The notes under the pieces were generated by a model that saw nothing but the letters and a program-made list of their open reading frames with translations, had not been told where the DNA came from and did not search any database. From Spirochaetaceae bacterium (lineage in GTDB: Bacteria; Spirochaetota; Spirochaetia; Treponematales; Rectinemataceae), in assembly GCA_025358255.1 (NCBI GenBank), contig JANYKC010000015.1, positions 1-64,000 on the forward strand: a stretch of DNA of 64,000 nucleotides. Reading direction: 5' to 3'. A program made the position numbers and the translations under genes. Shown piece by piece: positions 16,192-24,231 of the stretch; position 1 is the stretch's first letter; each line of letters starts with the position of its first letter.

Positions 16192-16545
16192 TCAAAATCC
16201 TGTCGAATTGAAAATATCCGCGACGAGGGAGCTCATCTCCGCTTCCATTGGACGCTGGGCCAGGACCGCCAGTTCGGACTCCCCCGCGTCGGCACGGGCC
16301 AGTGCCCTGTCCCGGAGGTAGCTTCCCGCGGCGAAGGCCGCACAGGAGAGGACCAGGGCGCATGCCGCCGCCGCCACAAGCACCCGGGGCCGGCGCGATG
16401 CGCGCTCGAGACGGACCACGAGCTCCTCGGCCTCGATCCTCTTTCGCGCCGCGGCGAGATCGGGTCGGGCAGGGGCGGCCCTCTCCGCGAGGACCCCGAG
16501 TACCCGGCCACGCCTGGTCTGACTATCGTCTGGGGCATGCGTCAT
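16192..16545 (-). CDS. Probable single-TM anti-sigma factor
   Basis: A 117-residue protein with a soluble N-terminal half (about residues 1-55), one membrane segment (VLVAAAACALVLSCAAFAAG) and a short outer C-terminus. It carries no zinc-binding HxxxCxxC motif. Its start lies inside the end of the ECF sigma gene (22-nt overlap; AAGGAGG just before the ATG), the usual arrangement for a sigma factor and its inhibitor. The role is inferred from position and topology, not from a recognised domain. The layout recalls CnrY of the cobalt-nickel CnrYXH system. Confidence 0.6.
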   Translation of the reverse strand: MTHAPDDSQTRRGRVLGVLAERAAPARPDLAAARKRIEAEELVVRLERASRRPRVLVAAAACALVLSCAAFAAGSYLRDRALARADAGESELAVLAQRPMEAEMSSLVADIFNSTGF

Positions 16546-17143
16546 GGCCTTCCTCCTTGATCAGGGCACCGAGTCTTTTCCTGAGGCGGTGGAGCCTGGA
16601 CTTGACCGTGCCCGGGGCTATGCCGAAAATGCGCGCGAGCTCCACGCCGCCCAGGCCTTCGCCCTCCGCCAGGTGGAGGAGGGCACGGTCCTGGGGGCGA
16701 AGACGGAGCATGGCGCGCCGTATCGCCTGGGCCTCCTCCTCCCGAAGCCAGGTTTCCTCAGGCCCGGGGGCGGGGTCGATGGGCTCGGATTGCCGGGGCC
16801 TGGGGCCTGAAAAGCGGCGGCGCTCCCGGGCTATCTTGCGCCAGTGATCCGCCGCGGCGTTGCGGCAGATGCGATACGCGAAGCTGCCAAAGGAAGCGTC
16901 GCCACGGTAGCGCGGCAAGCCCAGGTAGAGCCGCACGAGGACGTCGCCCGCAAGCTCCTCGGCCAGGGCGCCGTCGTAGCCGGCCAGGGCCGCGCACACT
17001 CGCCCCAGGCGGTCCCACCAGGAGGCGACGAGACGCTCGAAAGCCTCGTGGTCACCCCGGCCCGCACGGAGGGCGAGATCGACGTCGCCCGTGTCGGATG
17101 GCGGGGCCAAGGCTCCCACCGGTCTAGAGTATGCGTCTCGCAT
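16523..17143 (-). CDS. ECF-type RNA polymerase sigma factor
   Basis: A 206-residue sigma-70 family protein. Region 2 (AFERLVASWWDRLGRVC, then FGSFAYRICRNAAADHWRK) lies at about residues 35-110; region 4 (LRPQDRALLHLAEGEGLGG, ELARIFGIAPGTVKSRLHRLRKRL) at about 145-200. There is no region 1 or 3, as expected for ECF factors. ATG 17143 overlaps the end of the upstream CnrX/Spy-like gene by 20 nt; GTG 17119 is an alternative start. The preceding periplasmic protein and following anti-sigma gene suggest an envelope or metal signal. Confidence 0.88.
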   Translation of the reverse strand: MRDAYSRPVGALAPPSDTGDVDLALRAGRGDHEAFERLVASWWDRLGRVCAALAGYDGALAEELAGDVLVRLYLGLPRYRGDASFGSFAYRICRNAAADHWRKIARERRRFSGPRPRQSEPIDPAPGPEETWLREEEAQAIRRAMLRLRPQDRALLHLAEGEGLGGVELARIFGIAPGTVKSRLHRLRKRLGALIKEEGHDACPRR

Positions 17144-17702
17144 ATGCCAGGAGGATTTTCCAGATCTCGAGCTCGCCCTTGTCAAGGCGCCTCTCGTTGA
17201 AGATCTCCTTGAGCCTGCCGTCCCTGGCCGCCACCCCCACCGAATGGGCGAAGCGGTACAGGATGGCCCAGCGCTGGTCCCCGAGGAGTCTCTTGATCTC
17301 CACTTGCCGGGCGAACTGGATCATCCTGGTGTCGTACTCGAGTCCCTGCCCCTGCTTCACGAGGCCGCCGATCTGGTCTAGCGAGGGATTGGCCTCGAGC
17401 ATGAGGCGGGCGATCTGGGCCTGGAAGACCTGGAGGTCGGCGCGCTTCTTGGCGAGGGTGGACTCGTCCTTCGTGAGGATGGCCTCGATCTTCTTGAGTT
17501 CCTCCGGCGTGATCGCGAGGGCCTTGACGATGGCCCTGGCCTCCTGGGCCAAGGGCAGGTCGGCCTTGCCCTTGGCCATCATTCCGGGTTGGGGGGCACC
17601 GGGGTTCGCCGCTCCGCCCCCCGACTGGGCTACCGCAGGCGCCAGGCAAAGGGCAACGGCGAGGAAGGCGAGAAGGAGGCGGGGAGTCAGCCTTGGTTTC
17701 AT
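17124..17702 (-). CDS. Spy/CnrX-like periplasmic protein
   Basis: A 192-residue exported protein. Residues 1-25 are a signal peptide ending AVAQS. The mature part is almost entirely helical, with long charged heptad-like stretches (EELKKIEAILTKDESTLAKKR, FQAQIARLMLEANPSL) typical of the Spy/CpxP/CnrX heavy-metal-resistance superfamily. Members act as periplasmic chaperones or as metal sensors that relieve an anti-sigma factor. Position directly before an ECF sigma gene favours the sensor role. AAGGAG lies 7 nt before the ATG; TATACT at 17726-17731 is a likely -10. No CnrX-type His/Met cluster was noted, so metal binding is open. Confidence 0.65.
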   Translation of the reverse strand: MKPRLTPRLLLAFLAVALCLAPAVAQSGGGAANPGAPQPGMMAKGKADLPLAQEARAIVKALAITPEELKKIEAILTKDESTLAKKRADLQVFQAQIARLMLEANPSLDQIGGLVKQGQGLEYDTRMIQFARQVEIKRLLGDQRWAILYRFAHSVGVAARDGRLKEIFNERRLDKGELEIWKILLAYARRIL

Positions 17703-17778
17703 GATGGTTCTCCTTGTTCACCAGTATAGTCGCTCGCAGCTCCCCTGCGGTTCCCGCAAATCGAAATCAAGGGCACCT

Positions 17779-17807
17779 TTGCCACAGGGGCTGGAGCGCG
17801 CTATAGT
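17779..17807 (+). promoter_or_regulatory. Promoter abutting the 17814 start
   Basis: TTGCCA (17779-17784), a 17-nt spacer and TATAGT (17802-17807), then only six bases to ATG 17814. The transcript would start at or next to the A of the start codon. Confidence 0.65.
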
Positions 17808-17813
17808 GGTTCC

Positions 17814-18638
17814 ATGCTTCCATCGAAGCGGATCGCGATGATCCTCGCCCTCGGCCTCGCGGCCTCATGCAACTTCGCCCTGGCCCAGACCCCGGGCGCG
17901 ACGGACAGCGCGGCCCAGCCCGCCGCCGCCAGTGACAGCGCCGCGCCACCGCTGTCCGCCCAGGCTCCGGCGGCGGCCGCGCCTGAGCCGCCGCAAGCTG
18001 CTCCCACCCCTGCGCGCAAGCCCGGCTTCCTTGGCTGGCTCGCTTCCCCGGATGCCTTCAGGCCCGAGCTCTCGGCCCTCCTCATCCTCAACCGCGACCC
18101 GGGGGCAGGCGTCGAATCGACGACCTTCCCTCAGAGGAGCATGGGACTGGGCCTCGAATACAGCCTGGGTCCGTCTGGCCTAGTGACCTTCGAGCCCGGG
18201 CTGACGATCCACGACGCATGGTACCGGTACACCGCCGGCGGCAGGGCGGTCACCGGCATCGACACGATTTTCCGCGATGCGTGGGTCATGGGTTTCCTCC
18301 TCGACTTCCCCTTCCTCTACAACCTCAAGCTCGGCGCGAAGTCGAGCATCGCCTTGGGCGCCGGCCCCGCCTTCAACTTGCGCTTCGGGATCAAGGCCAC
18401 GACAGACACGCCGGACGCGAACGTGAGCGGCATCAACGCCTTCCTCTGGGACCAGGGACGCTTCTTCATGCCCTCCACCCATGCCAGGTACGAATACAAG
18501 GTGAGCGAACGCTACCGCCTCGGGGCGACCCTCTCCATGTATTGGCCGATCTTCAATCTCTGGGCCGGCGAGGGACTCGGCTTTTTCGACCAAGCGACCT
18601 TCGGCCTCGCGGTGACCCTCCGCAGCCCCCTTCCCTGA
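17814..18638 (+). CDS. Secreted/outer-membrane protein of unknown family
   Basis: A 274-residue exported protein. A signal peptide ends around ALAQT; a Cys at about residue 19 makes a lipoprotein possible but the lipobox is poor. Residues 25-65 are an Ala/Pro-rich linker. The rest is made of alternating strands with Gly/aromatic pairs (MGLGLEYSLGPSG, FLYNLKLGAKSSIALGAGPAF, YRLGATLSMYWPIF), pointing to a small outer-membrane beta-barrel ending FGLAVTLRSPLP. I do not recognise the family. It appears to be translated from a leaderless mRNA. Confidence 0.65.
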   Translation: MLPSKRIAMILALGLAASCNFALAQTPGATDSAAQPAAASDSAAPPLSAQAPAAAAPEPPQAAPTPARKPGFLGWLASPDAFRPELSALLILNRDPGAGVESTTFPQRSMGLGLEYSLGPSGLVTFEPGLTIHDAWYRYTAGGRAVTGIDTIFRDAWVMGFLLDFPFLYNLKLGAKSSIALGAGPAFNLRFGIKATTDTPDANVSGINAFLWDQGRFFMPSTHARYEYKVSERYRLGATLSMYWPIFNLWAGEGLGFFDQATFGLAVTLRSPLP

Positions 18639-18649
18639 AGGCCCAGGCG

Positions 18650-19464
18650 ATGCCGACCAGCCAAGCCTATCCCGATCCCGAGGAAGTCCTCCTCCTTGCC
18701 GCCGACGCCGCCCGCATCGTCCTCGAGAGCGGCGCGGAGACCTACCGGGCCGAAGAGACCGCCCAGGCCGTCTGCTCGGCTCTCGGCGGCGTCGAGGCCG
18801 AGTGCTTCGCCACGCCGACGGGCATAATACTTTCCTTCTTCGGCCAAGATGCGCGCGTCCGCTCCATCGTCCGCCGCATCTCGAAGCGCAGCATGAACCT
18901 GGAGCGGATAAGCCGCGTCAACAAGCTCTCCCGCGACCTCTATGCCGGATCCCTGGACTTCGACGGCGCCGCCGCCGAGCTGGGCCGCATCGAGCAGATA
19001 GCAGGCTATCCACTCCCCATATCCCTCCTCGCCGCGGCCATGGGCACGGGCTCCTTCACCCTCCTCTTCGGGGGCCGGTGGAACGACGCCCTCGTGGCCG
19101 CCCTCGTCGGCGCCGCCCTCGTCGGCGCCGCCCTCGTCGGCGCCGTCCTCTCCCGCCTCACGAAGGAGCTCACCCGCAGGCGAAGCTCCGACTTCTTCAC
19201 CAACATCGTCGGGGGCGCCGCGGCCGCCCTTGCCTGCCTGGCCGCCGGCCGGCTCGGGCTCTCCACGAACCCCCATACCGCCATCATCGGCGTCATCATG
19301 CTCCTCGTGCCCGGCGTGGCGATCACCAACGCGACACCAACGCCGGCGACCTGGTAGCCGGCGTTGCCCGCGCCGCCGACGCCTTCATCGCCGCCGCGGC
19401 GATCTCCGTCGGCGCCGGCGGCGCCTTCGAGACCTGGCGCCTCCTGGGTCTGGGTCCCTTATGA
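18650..19464 (+). pseudogene. ThrE N-terminal subunit (DUF1212), frameshifted
   Basis: The large half of a split threonine/serine exporter: an N-terminal hydrolase-like domain (LESGAETYRAEETAQAVCSA, FATPTGIILSF) and several membrane segments. Translation is normal to PGVAITNA near 19335, then stops at TAG 19357. One frame over, RDTNAGDLVAGVARAADAF and ISVGAGGAFETWRL complete the protein and end at 19464. The break falls inside the conserved ITNAIRDTxAGD motif and is best explained by loss of about five bases. It is either a real lesion or a sequencing error. The C-terminal partner overlaps by ATGA. Confidence 0.7.
19100..19144. repeat. Three exact 15-bp units inside the ThrE gene
   Basis: GCCCTCGTCGGCGCC is repeated at 19100-19114, 19115-19129 and 19130-19144, encoding ALVGA three times in a membrane helix. 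In-frame slippage would lengthen or shorten the helix by five residues per unit. Confidence 0.75.
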
Positions 19465-19919
19465 GCCACCCCCTTGAACTCCTCTGGGCCGCCGTTGGCG
19501 CCATGGGCTTCGCCCTCCTGTTCGGCCTCCGCCCCCGCGACATCCCCCTCGCGGCCATCGGCGCCATCCTCGGCTGGGGAAGTTATGCGATCGCCACCGA
19601 ATCCGGAATGGCCGCGGCCGCCTATTTCATCGCCGCCGCGCTCATAGGGCTCTGGGCCGAGATCGCCGCCGTCATCGTGAAAAAGCCCGCGTCCATCTAC
19701 ATCGTCTCCGCCATCCTCCCGATAGTCCCGGGCGGCGGCATGTACCGCACCATGCTCGAGTCCGTGAACGGCAACCTCCAAGGCAGCCTCCAAGCCGGCT
19801 TCGAGACCCTCATGGCCGCAGGAGCCATAGCCGCCGGCCTAGCGGTGTCCAGCGCGCTCTCACGCCTCCTGTCCTTCAACTCAATAGCGAAACGGCTCAA
19901 GCCCCGAAGCAAACGATAA
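19461..19919 (+). CDS. ThrE C-terminal subunit (DUF3815)
   Basis: A 152-residue membrane protein, the small half of a split ThrE-type amino-acid exporter. It has four to five hydrophobic segments, the conserved ILPIVPGGGMYRTM motif and NLQGSLQAGFETLMAAGAIA after it. Its ATG overlaps the last codon of the N-terminal subunit (ATGA), the usual arrangement for YjjP/YjjB-type pairs. It is intact, but without a functional large subunit it would have no partner. Confidence 0.82.
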   Translation: MSHPLELLWAAVGAMGFALLFGLRPRDIPLAAIGAILGWGSYAIATESGMAAAAYFIAAALIGLWAEIAAVIVKKPASIYIVSAILPIVPGGGMYRTMLESVNGNLQGSLQAGFETLMAAGAIAAGLAVSSALSRLLSFNSIAKRLKPRSKR

Positions 19920-20308
19920 TTCAAGCGGCGGAAGAGCCTTAAAGGACTTGCCCAGCGGGTCCTGACGGATAGCCTCCTCCCCCGCGACCGCCCATCCCCA
20001 TCCCCATCAAGCACGCCGCCCGCCCTGAGCCGTATCCGCGTCCGATGCAAGCGACACGCGGGCGCGGCTTTCCCGGAAGGCACAATTAATCGCAACATCC
20101 TGCCCCGCATCGGCAACAACCCATGATGGCGACTGCCCGGTGGCCAGCCATTCCGGGGAACCCCTTCCCGACAAGTCGGCCGGCGCCCCCGCGCGCCGCC
20201 CATTTTCGATAGGGCGACCATGAAGGCCTCCCCTTCCCGATATTCCCCCGCCCCGGATAGTGACCGCCCTCCCGGATTGCCCACCTTGGTTGAGCGCCTT
20301 CCCCGCCT
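19920..20308. other. Gene-free stretch after ThrE
   Basis: About 390 bases with no credible gene on either strand and no obvious repeat. It ends at the foldback element at 20309. Confidence 0.5.
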
Positions 20309-20413
20309 TTACTGACCCGGCAACCAAACATTGGCTTCAGCCCATGATTCTGACCCGTAGCGACGGGCCAGAATCATGGGAGAGTACCCGATGTTAAGTT
20401 GCCGGGTCAGTAA
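20309..20413. repeat. 105-bp nested foldback element
   Basis: TTACTGACCCGGCAAC (20309-20324) and its exact reverse complement (20398-20413) form the ends. In the middle, CCCATGATTCTG (20341-20352) pairs exactly with CAGAATCATGGG (20369-20380), and CCCGT/ACGGG continues the stem inside. The terminal repeats can be extended with one gap (CGCCTT / AAGGCG). There is no coding frame. The shape is that of a small non-autonomous mobile element (MITE) or a structured RNA. Confidence 0.7.
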
Positions 20414-20429
20414 GGCGCATGGCAGGGCG

Positions 20430-20504
20430 GCGGGTGCCCAGGGGAAGCCCGGGACTGCGCGAAGCGAAGCAGCACGCCCCGGACTTCCCCTGGGCAGGAC
20501 CCGC
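20430..20504. repeat. Hairpin repeat family, copy 2
   Basis: GCGGGT (20430-20435) and ACCCGC (20499-20504) bound the pair GCCCAGGGGAAG / CTTCCCCTGGGC, with a GC-rich loop containing GCGAAGCGAAGC. Outside it GGGCG/CGCCC extends the stem. Confidence 0.65.
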
Positions 20505-20533
20505 CCTCCACGGTCATAAAAAAGCACAAAAAA

Positions 20534-20565
20534 GGCCAACCAAGGTTTTCCATCCTTGGTTGGCC
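20534..20565 (-). terminator. Rho-independent terminator of the M16 operon
   Basis: On the minus strand GGCCAACCAAGG, an 8-nt loop and CCTTGGTTGGCC make a 12-bp perfect stem followed directly by six T. It lies 21 nt after the stop of the leftward M16 gene. Confidence 0.9.
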
Positions 20566-20586
20566 GTCCAAATTGCGTCGAAGGCA

Positions 20587-22152
20587 CTATCTGGAAGCAA
20601 GCCCCTCGTAGTCAGCCGCGACCACTGGGACGAGGGTGTCCGCTGACCCCAGCGCTACCCAGGTTATCTTCGCGTCGAAAAGGTACTTCTTCGCGGCCGC
20701 CTTGACCTGTTCCGCCGTGGCCTCATTGATGCGCTGCTGGTCCAGCAGCCAGGACCTGCAGTCGCCGGTGTTGATCACCGACTGCGCGATGAGGTCGGCG
20801 GCGGCGGAATTGGTCTGGAGCTTTTCGAAGTAATCATTCGTGTACTGCGCCTTGTACACCGGAAGCGCATCCTCGATCGACATGCGCGGGGTCTCGTCCT
20901 TCGAGGAACCCGGGTCGACGGAGAGGACCTTGCCGGCGGCGAACTCCTTGGATGCCTCGTCTATGTAGACCTTGACCTTGCCCGACTTGTTGGTCTTGTA
21001 GATCGTGATCGAGCCGTAGTTCGCCGCCTGGTTGCGGATATAGGCGCCAGGGGTGTAGACCGCGCCGTACTTGTCGCGCACCACGTTGAAGAGGAGGTCG
21101 GAGAACATCTTCATCCCGATGTTCATCGGCATGAACTCAGGCGATGAAGGGGACGGGGCCGCGAAGTCGCCGCGCACGTAGGCTATGCCCTTCGATTGGG
21201 GATGCTCGACCTTGAGGAGTCCGCCTTTTGCGACAAGGGCAGGCGTGGCGCCAGGGTAGCCAACATGGCGGTCGGGGATCGAACCGAGATTCGCCTCGAG
21301 GTCCTTTTTGAGGGCGACCGGATCGAAGTCGCCGGAGGCCACGATGAAGATGCGGTCGGCGGAAAAGCCCGCCGCGTACCATGCCTTGACCGCGTCCAGC
21401 TTGGCCGCGGCGAGGGATTCCTTGGTACCATCGGGAGAGGCCTCATAGGGGTGGCCGGCGAAGAAAACCGCGTTCATCTGCCGCCCTGTCCTGGCCCAAG
21501 GATCCTTCTCCTTGTTCTGGTAGGCGAGCTTGGCCTCGGACAGGACCTGGTCGAAGTCCTCCTGATTGAACAGGGGACTCGTGAGGGTGGAGGCCCATAC
21601 CGGAAGGAGCTTGTCGTAATAGCGGTCAAGGCCCGTCAGGGTATAGCTCGTGTACTCGAGGTTGCCGCTCGCACCCATGCCGGCGCTCGTCTCGTCGAGG
21701 AGGGCCTGGATCGCCACGTAGGAGAACTTCGAGGAGCCGCGCAGCATGGTCCTCATCGCGAGGAGTTCATGGCCCGCGGTGGCCTGCGTCGCGACGCGCG
21801 AGCCGCCCCGGAGGACGAGCTGGATATGGCGGACAGGGCTCGCGTCATTGCCCCGCACGACGACGGGGATGCCGTTCGAGAGCTGGAAGGTGGAAAGGCT
21901 CGCCAACCCTTGCCGCGCGAATGGCGAGAGGGCCTCCAGGCCGGGGAAACCGGCCGATACCAGCGGCCCTTGGAGCGTCCCCGCGGTCTGGGTTGGTGCC
22001 GGCGCCAAAGCCTGGGCCGGCGCCACGGCGGCGAGCGGGGCAGCGGGCGGGGCGGCGGGCGGGGCGGCGGGAGTCCCCGCGCAGGAGCCCATGAGGACGG
22101 CGGCCAGGACCACGGCGGCGCAGGAGCGCAATGTATTCATAGTTGGTTTCAT
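20587..22152 (-). CDS. M16 metallopeptidase, non-catalytic partner
   Basis: A 521-residue lipoprotein of the M16 (insulinase/pitrilysin) family. The signal has the lipobox LMGSC. An Ala/Pro-rich linker runs to about residue 70, then GIPVVVRGNDASPVRHIQLVLRGGSR opens the M16 fold. At the place of the zinc motif HxxEH it reads AGHELLAMRTM, so the metal site is absent and the protein should act as the structural half of a heterodimer. Start at ATG 22152 with GGGGG before it. It follows the catalytic subunit by 11 nt and ends in a strong terminator. Confidence 0.85.
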   Translation of the reverse strand: MKPTMNTLRSCAAVVLAAVLMGSCAGTPAAPPAAPPAAPLAAVAPAQALAPAPTQTAGTLQGPLVSAGFPGLEALSPFARQGLASLSTFQLSNGIPVVVRGNDASPVRHIQLVLRGGSRVATQATAGHELLAMRTMLRGSSKFSYVAIQALLDETSAGMGASGNLEYTSYTLTGLDRYYDKLLPVWASTLTSPLFNQEDFDQVLSEAKLAYQNKEKDPWARTGRQMNAVFFAGHPYEASPDGTKESLAAAKLDAVKAWYAAGFSADRIFIVASGDFDPVALKKDLEANLGSIPDRHVGYPGATPALVAKGGLLKVEHPQSKGIAYVRGDFAAPSPSSPEFMPMNIGMKMFSDLLFNVVRDKYGAVYTPGAYIRNQAANYGSITIYKTNKSGKVKVYIDEASKEFAAGKVLSVDPGSSKDETPRMSIEDALPVYKAQYTNDYFEKLQTNSAAADLIAQSVINTGDCRSWLLDQQRINEATAEQVKAAAKKYLFDAKITWVALGSADTLVPVVAADYEGLASR

Positions 22153-22163
22153 CACATCCCCCT

Positions 22164-23663
22164 TCACTTCTGCCACCAGAAGGCGTTGTCAGCCGTGACC
22201 TCGGTGTAGCCCAGGCTCTTCGCCTTCTCCGCCATGCCGGGCTCGGAGAGGAAGGCGTCCTCCTTCATCCGCAGGCCGATCGCATCCGTCGCGCCGATGA
22301 GGTAGCGCGAGAGCAGGTCCTTGATCTCGGCGAAGCCCACCTTGTTGCAGTTGGCCTCGTAGCCGAAGAAATAATCCGTCGAGACCGCCGCCCACCAGAA
22401 GGTCAGGGTGCCGGTGACATAGTCGGTGGCGACCTCCATGGAGAGGAGGTTCTGGTCTATGAGCTTCGCCTTGGCCTTGGCGAGCTCGTCCTTGCCGAAG
22501 TAGGCCTCGGGGTCCTTCACGATCAACGCAAGCTCGTCCTGGACCGCCTTCTCGATCTGGGCCACCCGGTCGAGGGTGGGGCCGTCCTTGGCCGGATCCT
22601 CGAGGAGGAGATAGGTCGAGAAATAGTAGCCGCCGCCGTCGCGGTAGGTCGGATAGTTGAAGGAGATGTACTCGGGGTCGTAAAGGCCCGGGCACTTGTC
22701 CATGAGATTCTGCTTGAACTTGCCCACCGGCGAGGTGAGGAGATAGAGGAAGACATCGGAGGTATAGGTATCCTTGGTCTGCCGCATCGAGTCCGGGCCG
22801 CGCCACAGGATCTCGGCCATGGCCACGCCGTCGTAGAAGCCCTCGTCGGGATAGACGACCCTGACGCCCTTGGGCAAGGGGCCCTGTGGATCCAGGACGG
22901 GGATGGGGACCGCGGGACTCGGGGCCTTCCAGTCGCCGAACCATGCCTGGGCCAGCTCGAAGGCTTTGGCCGGCGTCACGTCGCCGCCGATGAGGAGGGC
23001 GGTGTTGTTCGGGACGTAGTATTGCGCGCGGATCGCCTCGAGCTGCTCGACGGTCGCCTTGGCGATGTTGGCCTCGGGGCCGTCTATGTTCTTTCGCCAA
23101 GGATAGGTGGCGAAGGCGCGGGAGGATATCGCGTTCGAGAAGATGGAGTCGGGGTCGCTGTGGTAGCCCTGGATCTCGTTGGTTACGACGCTCTTCTCGT
23201 TCTCGAGGGTATCCTTGTCGAAGACCGGCTTTTTGACCGCCCAGGACCAGAACTCGATGCCGTCGCCGAGCTTGTCGGACGGCACGGTCACGTAATAGTT
23301 GACGGACTCGTTGCCCGTTCCGCCATTCCAGTTGGACACGCCCATCTTGTTGAGGGCGCCTTTGAAGGCCGCCTGGTTGCCGTACTTTTCGTTGGCTGTG
23401 AACAGCATGTGCTCATACAGGTGGAAGAGGCCCGCGGTCTCGGGCGTGTGCGAAAGGGCGCCACAGCGGAAGGCCACGCAGATCGTGACGAGGGGCACCG
23501 AATGGTTTTCGGCGACGATGACTTCCATCCCGTTCGCCAGGACCTTGCTGACCGCGGCGCCTTTCGGTGCCGCGCCTGAGGGCGTTGCCATCGCCGGCAG
23601 CGACAAGCACAATGCCGCCGCCAGGAAGAGGACCATCGCCCTCCCCCGGAACCTGGTTTCCAT
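22164..23663 (-). CDS. M16 metallopeptidase, catalytic subunit
   Basis: A 499-residue exported zinc peptidase. Residues 1-26 are a signal peptide (AMVLFLAAALCLSLPAMA). The inverted zinc motif HLYEH is intact near residue 80, and the third ligand is probably a Glu in TLENEKSVVTNEIQ about 75 residues later, both as expected. The partner gene directly downstream lacks the motif; such active/inactive M16 pairs work as periplasmic heterodimers. ATG 23663 has AGGAGG 5 nt upstream. Substrates of spirochaete M16 pairs are unknown. Confidence 0.9.
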   Translation of the reverse strand: METRFRGRAMVLFLAAALCLSLPAMATPSGAAPKGAAVSKVLANGMEVIVAENHSVPLVTICVAFRCGALSHTPETAGLFHLYEHMLFTANEKYGNQAAFKGALNKMGVSNWNGGTGNESVNYYVTVPSDKLGDGIEFWSWAVKKPVFDKDTLENEKSVVTNEIQGYHSDPDSIFSNAISSRAFATYPWRKNIDGPEANIAKATVEQLEAIRAQYYVPNNTALLIGGDVTPAKAFELAQAWFGDWKAPSPAVPIPVLDPQGPLPKGVRVVYPDEGFYDGVAMAEILWRGPDSMRQTKDTYTSDVFLYLLTSPVGKFKQNLMDKCPGLYDPEYISFNYPTYRDGGGYYFSTYLLLEDPAKDGPTLDRVAQIEKAVQDELALIVKDPEAYFGKDELAKAKAKLIDQNLLSMEVATDYVTGTLTFWWAAVSTDYFFGYEANCNKVGFAEIKDLLSRYLIGATDAIGLRMKEDAFLSEPGMAEKAKSLGYTEVTADNAFWWQK

Positions 23664-23696
23664 AAAGCCTCCTGTCATGGGAAATGCCGGCAATCG

Positions 23697-24053
23697 CTAA
23701 GCCTGGCCACGAAGGAAGGTGAGAAAGCCCTTCCTGTCGATATAGTTGGAATCGCGCGCGAAAGCGCCCTTCCGATAGTACCTGACATAGGGAACCTCGC
23801 GGTTCCCGAGGACATCTTCCTTGAAGGCCATGAAGTCATCGAAGTAAGGCTCCCGGTCATATTCGACGAACATGACCGCGATCTCGGGATCGGCCGCCGC
23901 GGCCCCCAGCCAGGAACGCATCATCATCCACTGGGGACACCAGCTCTGGGTCAGGACAAGGGCGGTGAAAAGCGCCTCCGAGAGGACGGCGGGATCGAAT
24001 TCCCCCCTCTGGATGGCGGAAAGGCACTCGGCCTCGGTGAGATTGCGCAGCAT
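23697..24053 (-). CDS. Thioredoxin-like small protein
   Basis: A 118-residue cytoplasmic protein. TALVLTQSWCPQWMMMRSWL carries a single Cys in a WCPxW context like a thioredoxin active site that lost the second Cys, and PYVRYYRKGAF has the cis-Pro position of the fold. It is probably a redoxin-like protein with a one-Cys site; the role is unknown. ATG 24053 is chosen because a promoter ends six bases before it. The M16 genes begin 34 nt downstream on the same strand and may be co-transcribed. Confidence 0.6.
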   Translation of the reverse strand: MLRNLTEAECLSAIQRGEFDPAVLSEALFTALVLTQSWCPQWMMMRSWLGAAAADPEIAVMFVEYDREPYFDDFMAFKEDVLGNREVPYVRYYRKGAFARDSNYIDRKGFLTFLRGQA

Positions 24054-24059
24054 GGAATG

Positions 24060-24088
24060 ACTGTAGCGCGCTGCCGCGTGGCGCGCAA
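24060..24088 (-). promoter_or_regulatory. Promoter abutting the 24053 start
   Basis: On the minus strand TTGCGC (24088-24083), 17 nt, TACAGT (24065-24060), six bases, ATG. It would give a leaderless mRNA. Confidence 0.55.
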
Positions 24089-24231
24089 GCCAAGCCATTC
24101 CTCAGGCACCGCGAGGGAATCCTGCCCCAAGGGTCCCCTAAGGCGCCAAGGGCAAGGCACCTCACGCGCCATGATCCTGATGGCTCCCCGGCCTCGTTGC
24201 GCCCCGGAGGAGCCGCGGCCAGAACGGGCTC

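Noticed and set aside
20587-23663. M16 pair as a PQQ-biosynthesis peptidase (PqqF/G)
   Set aside because: No pqq genes nearby; signal peptides and the lipobox fit a general periplasmic pair.
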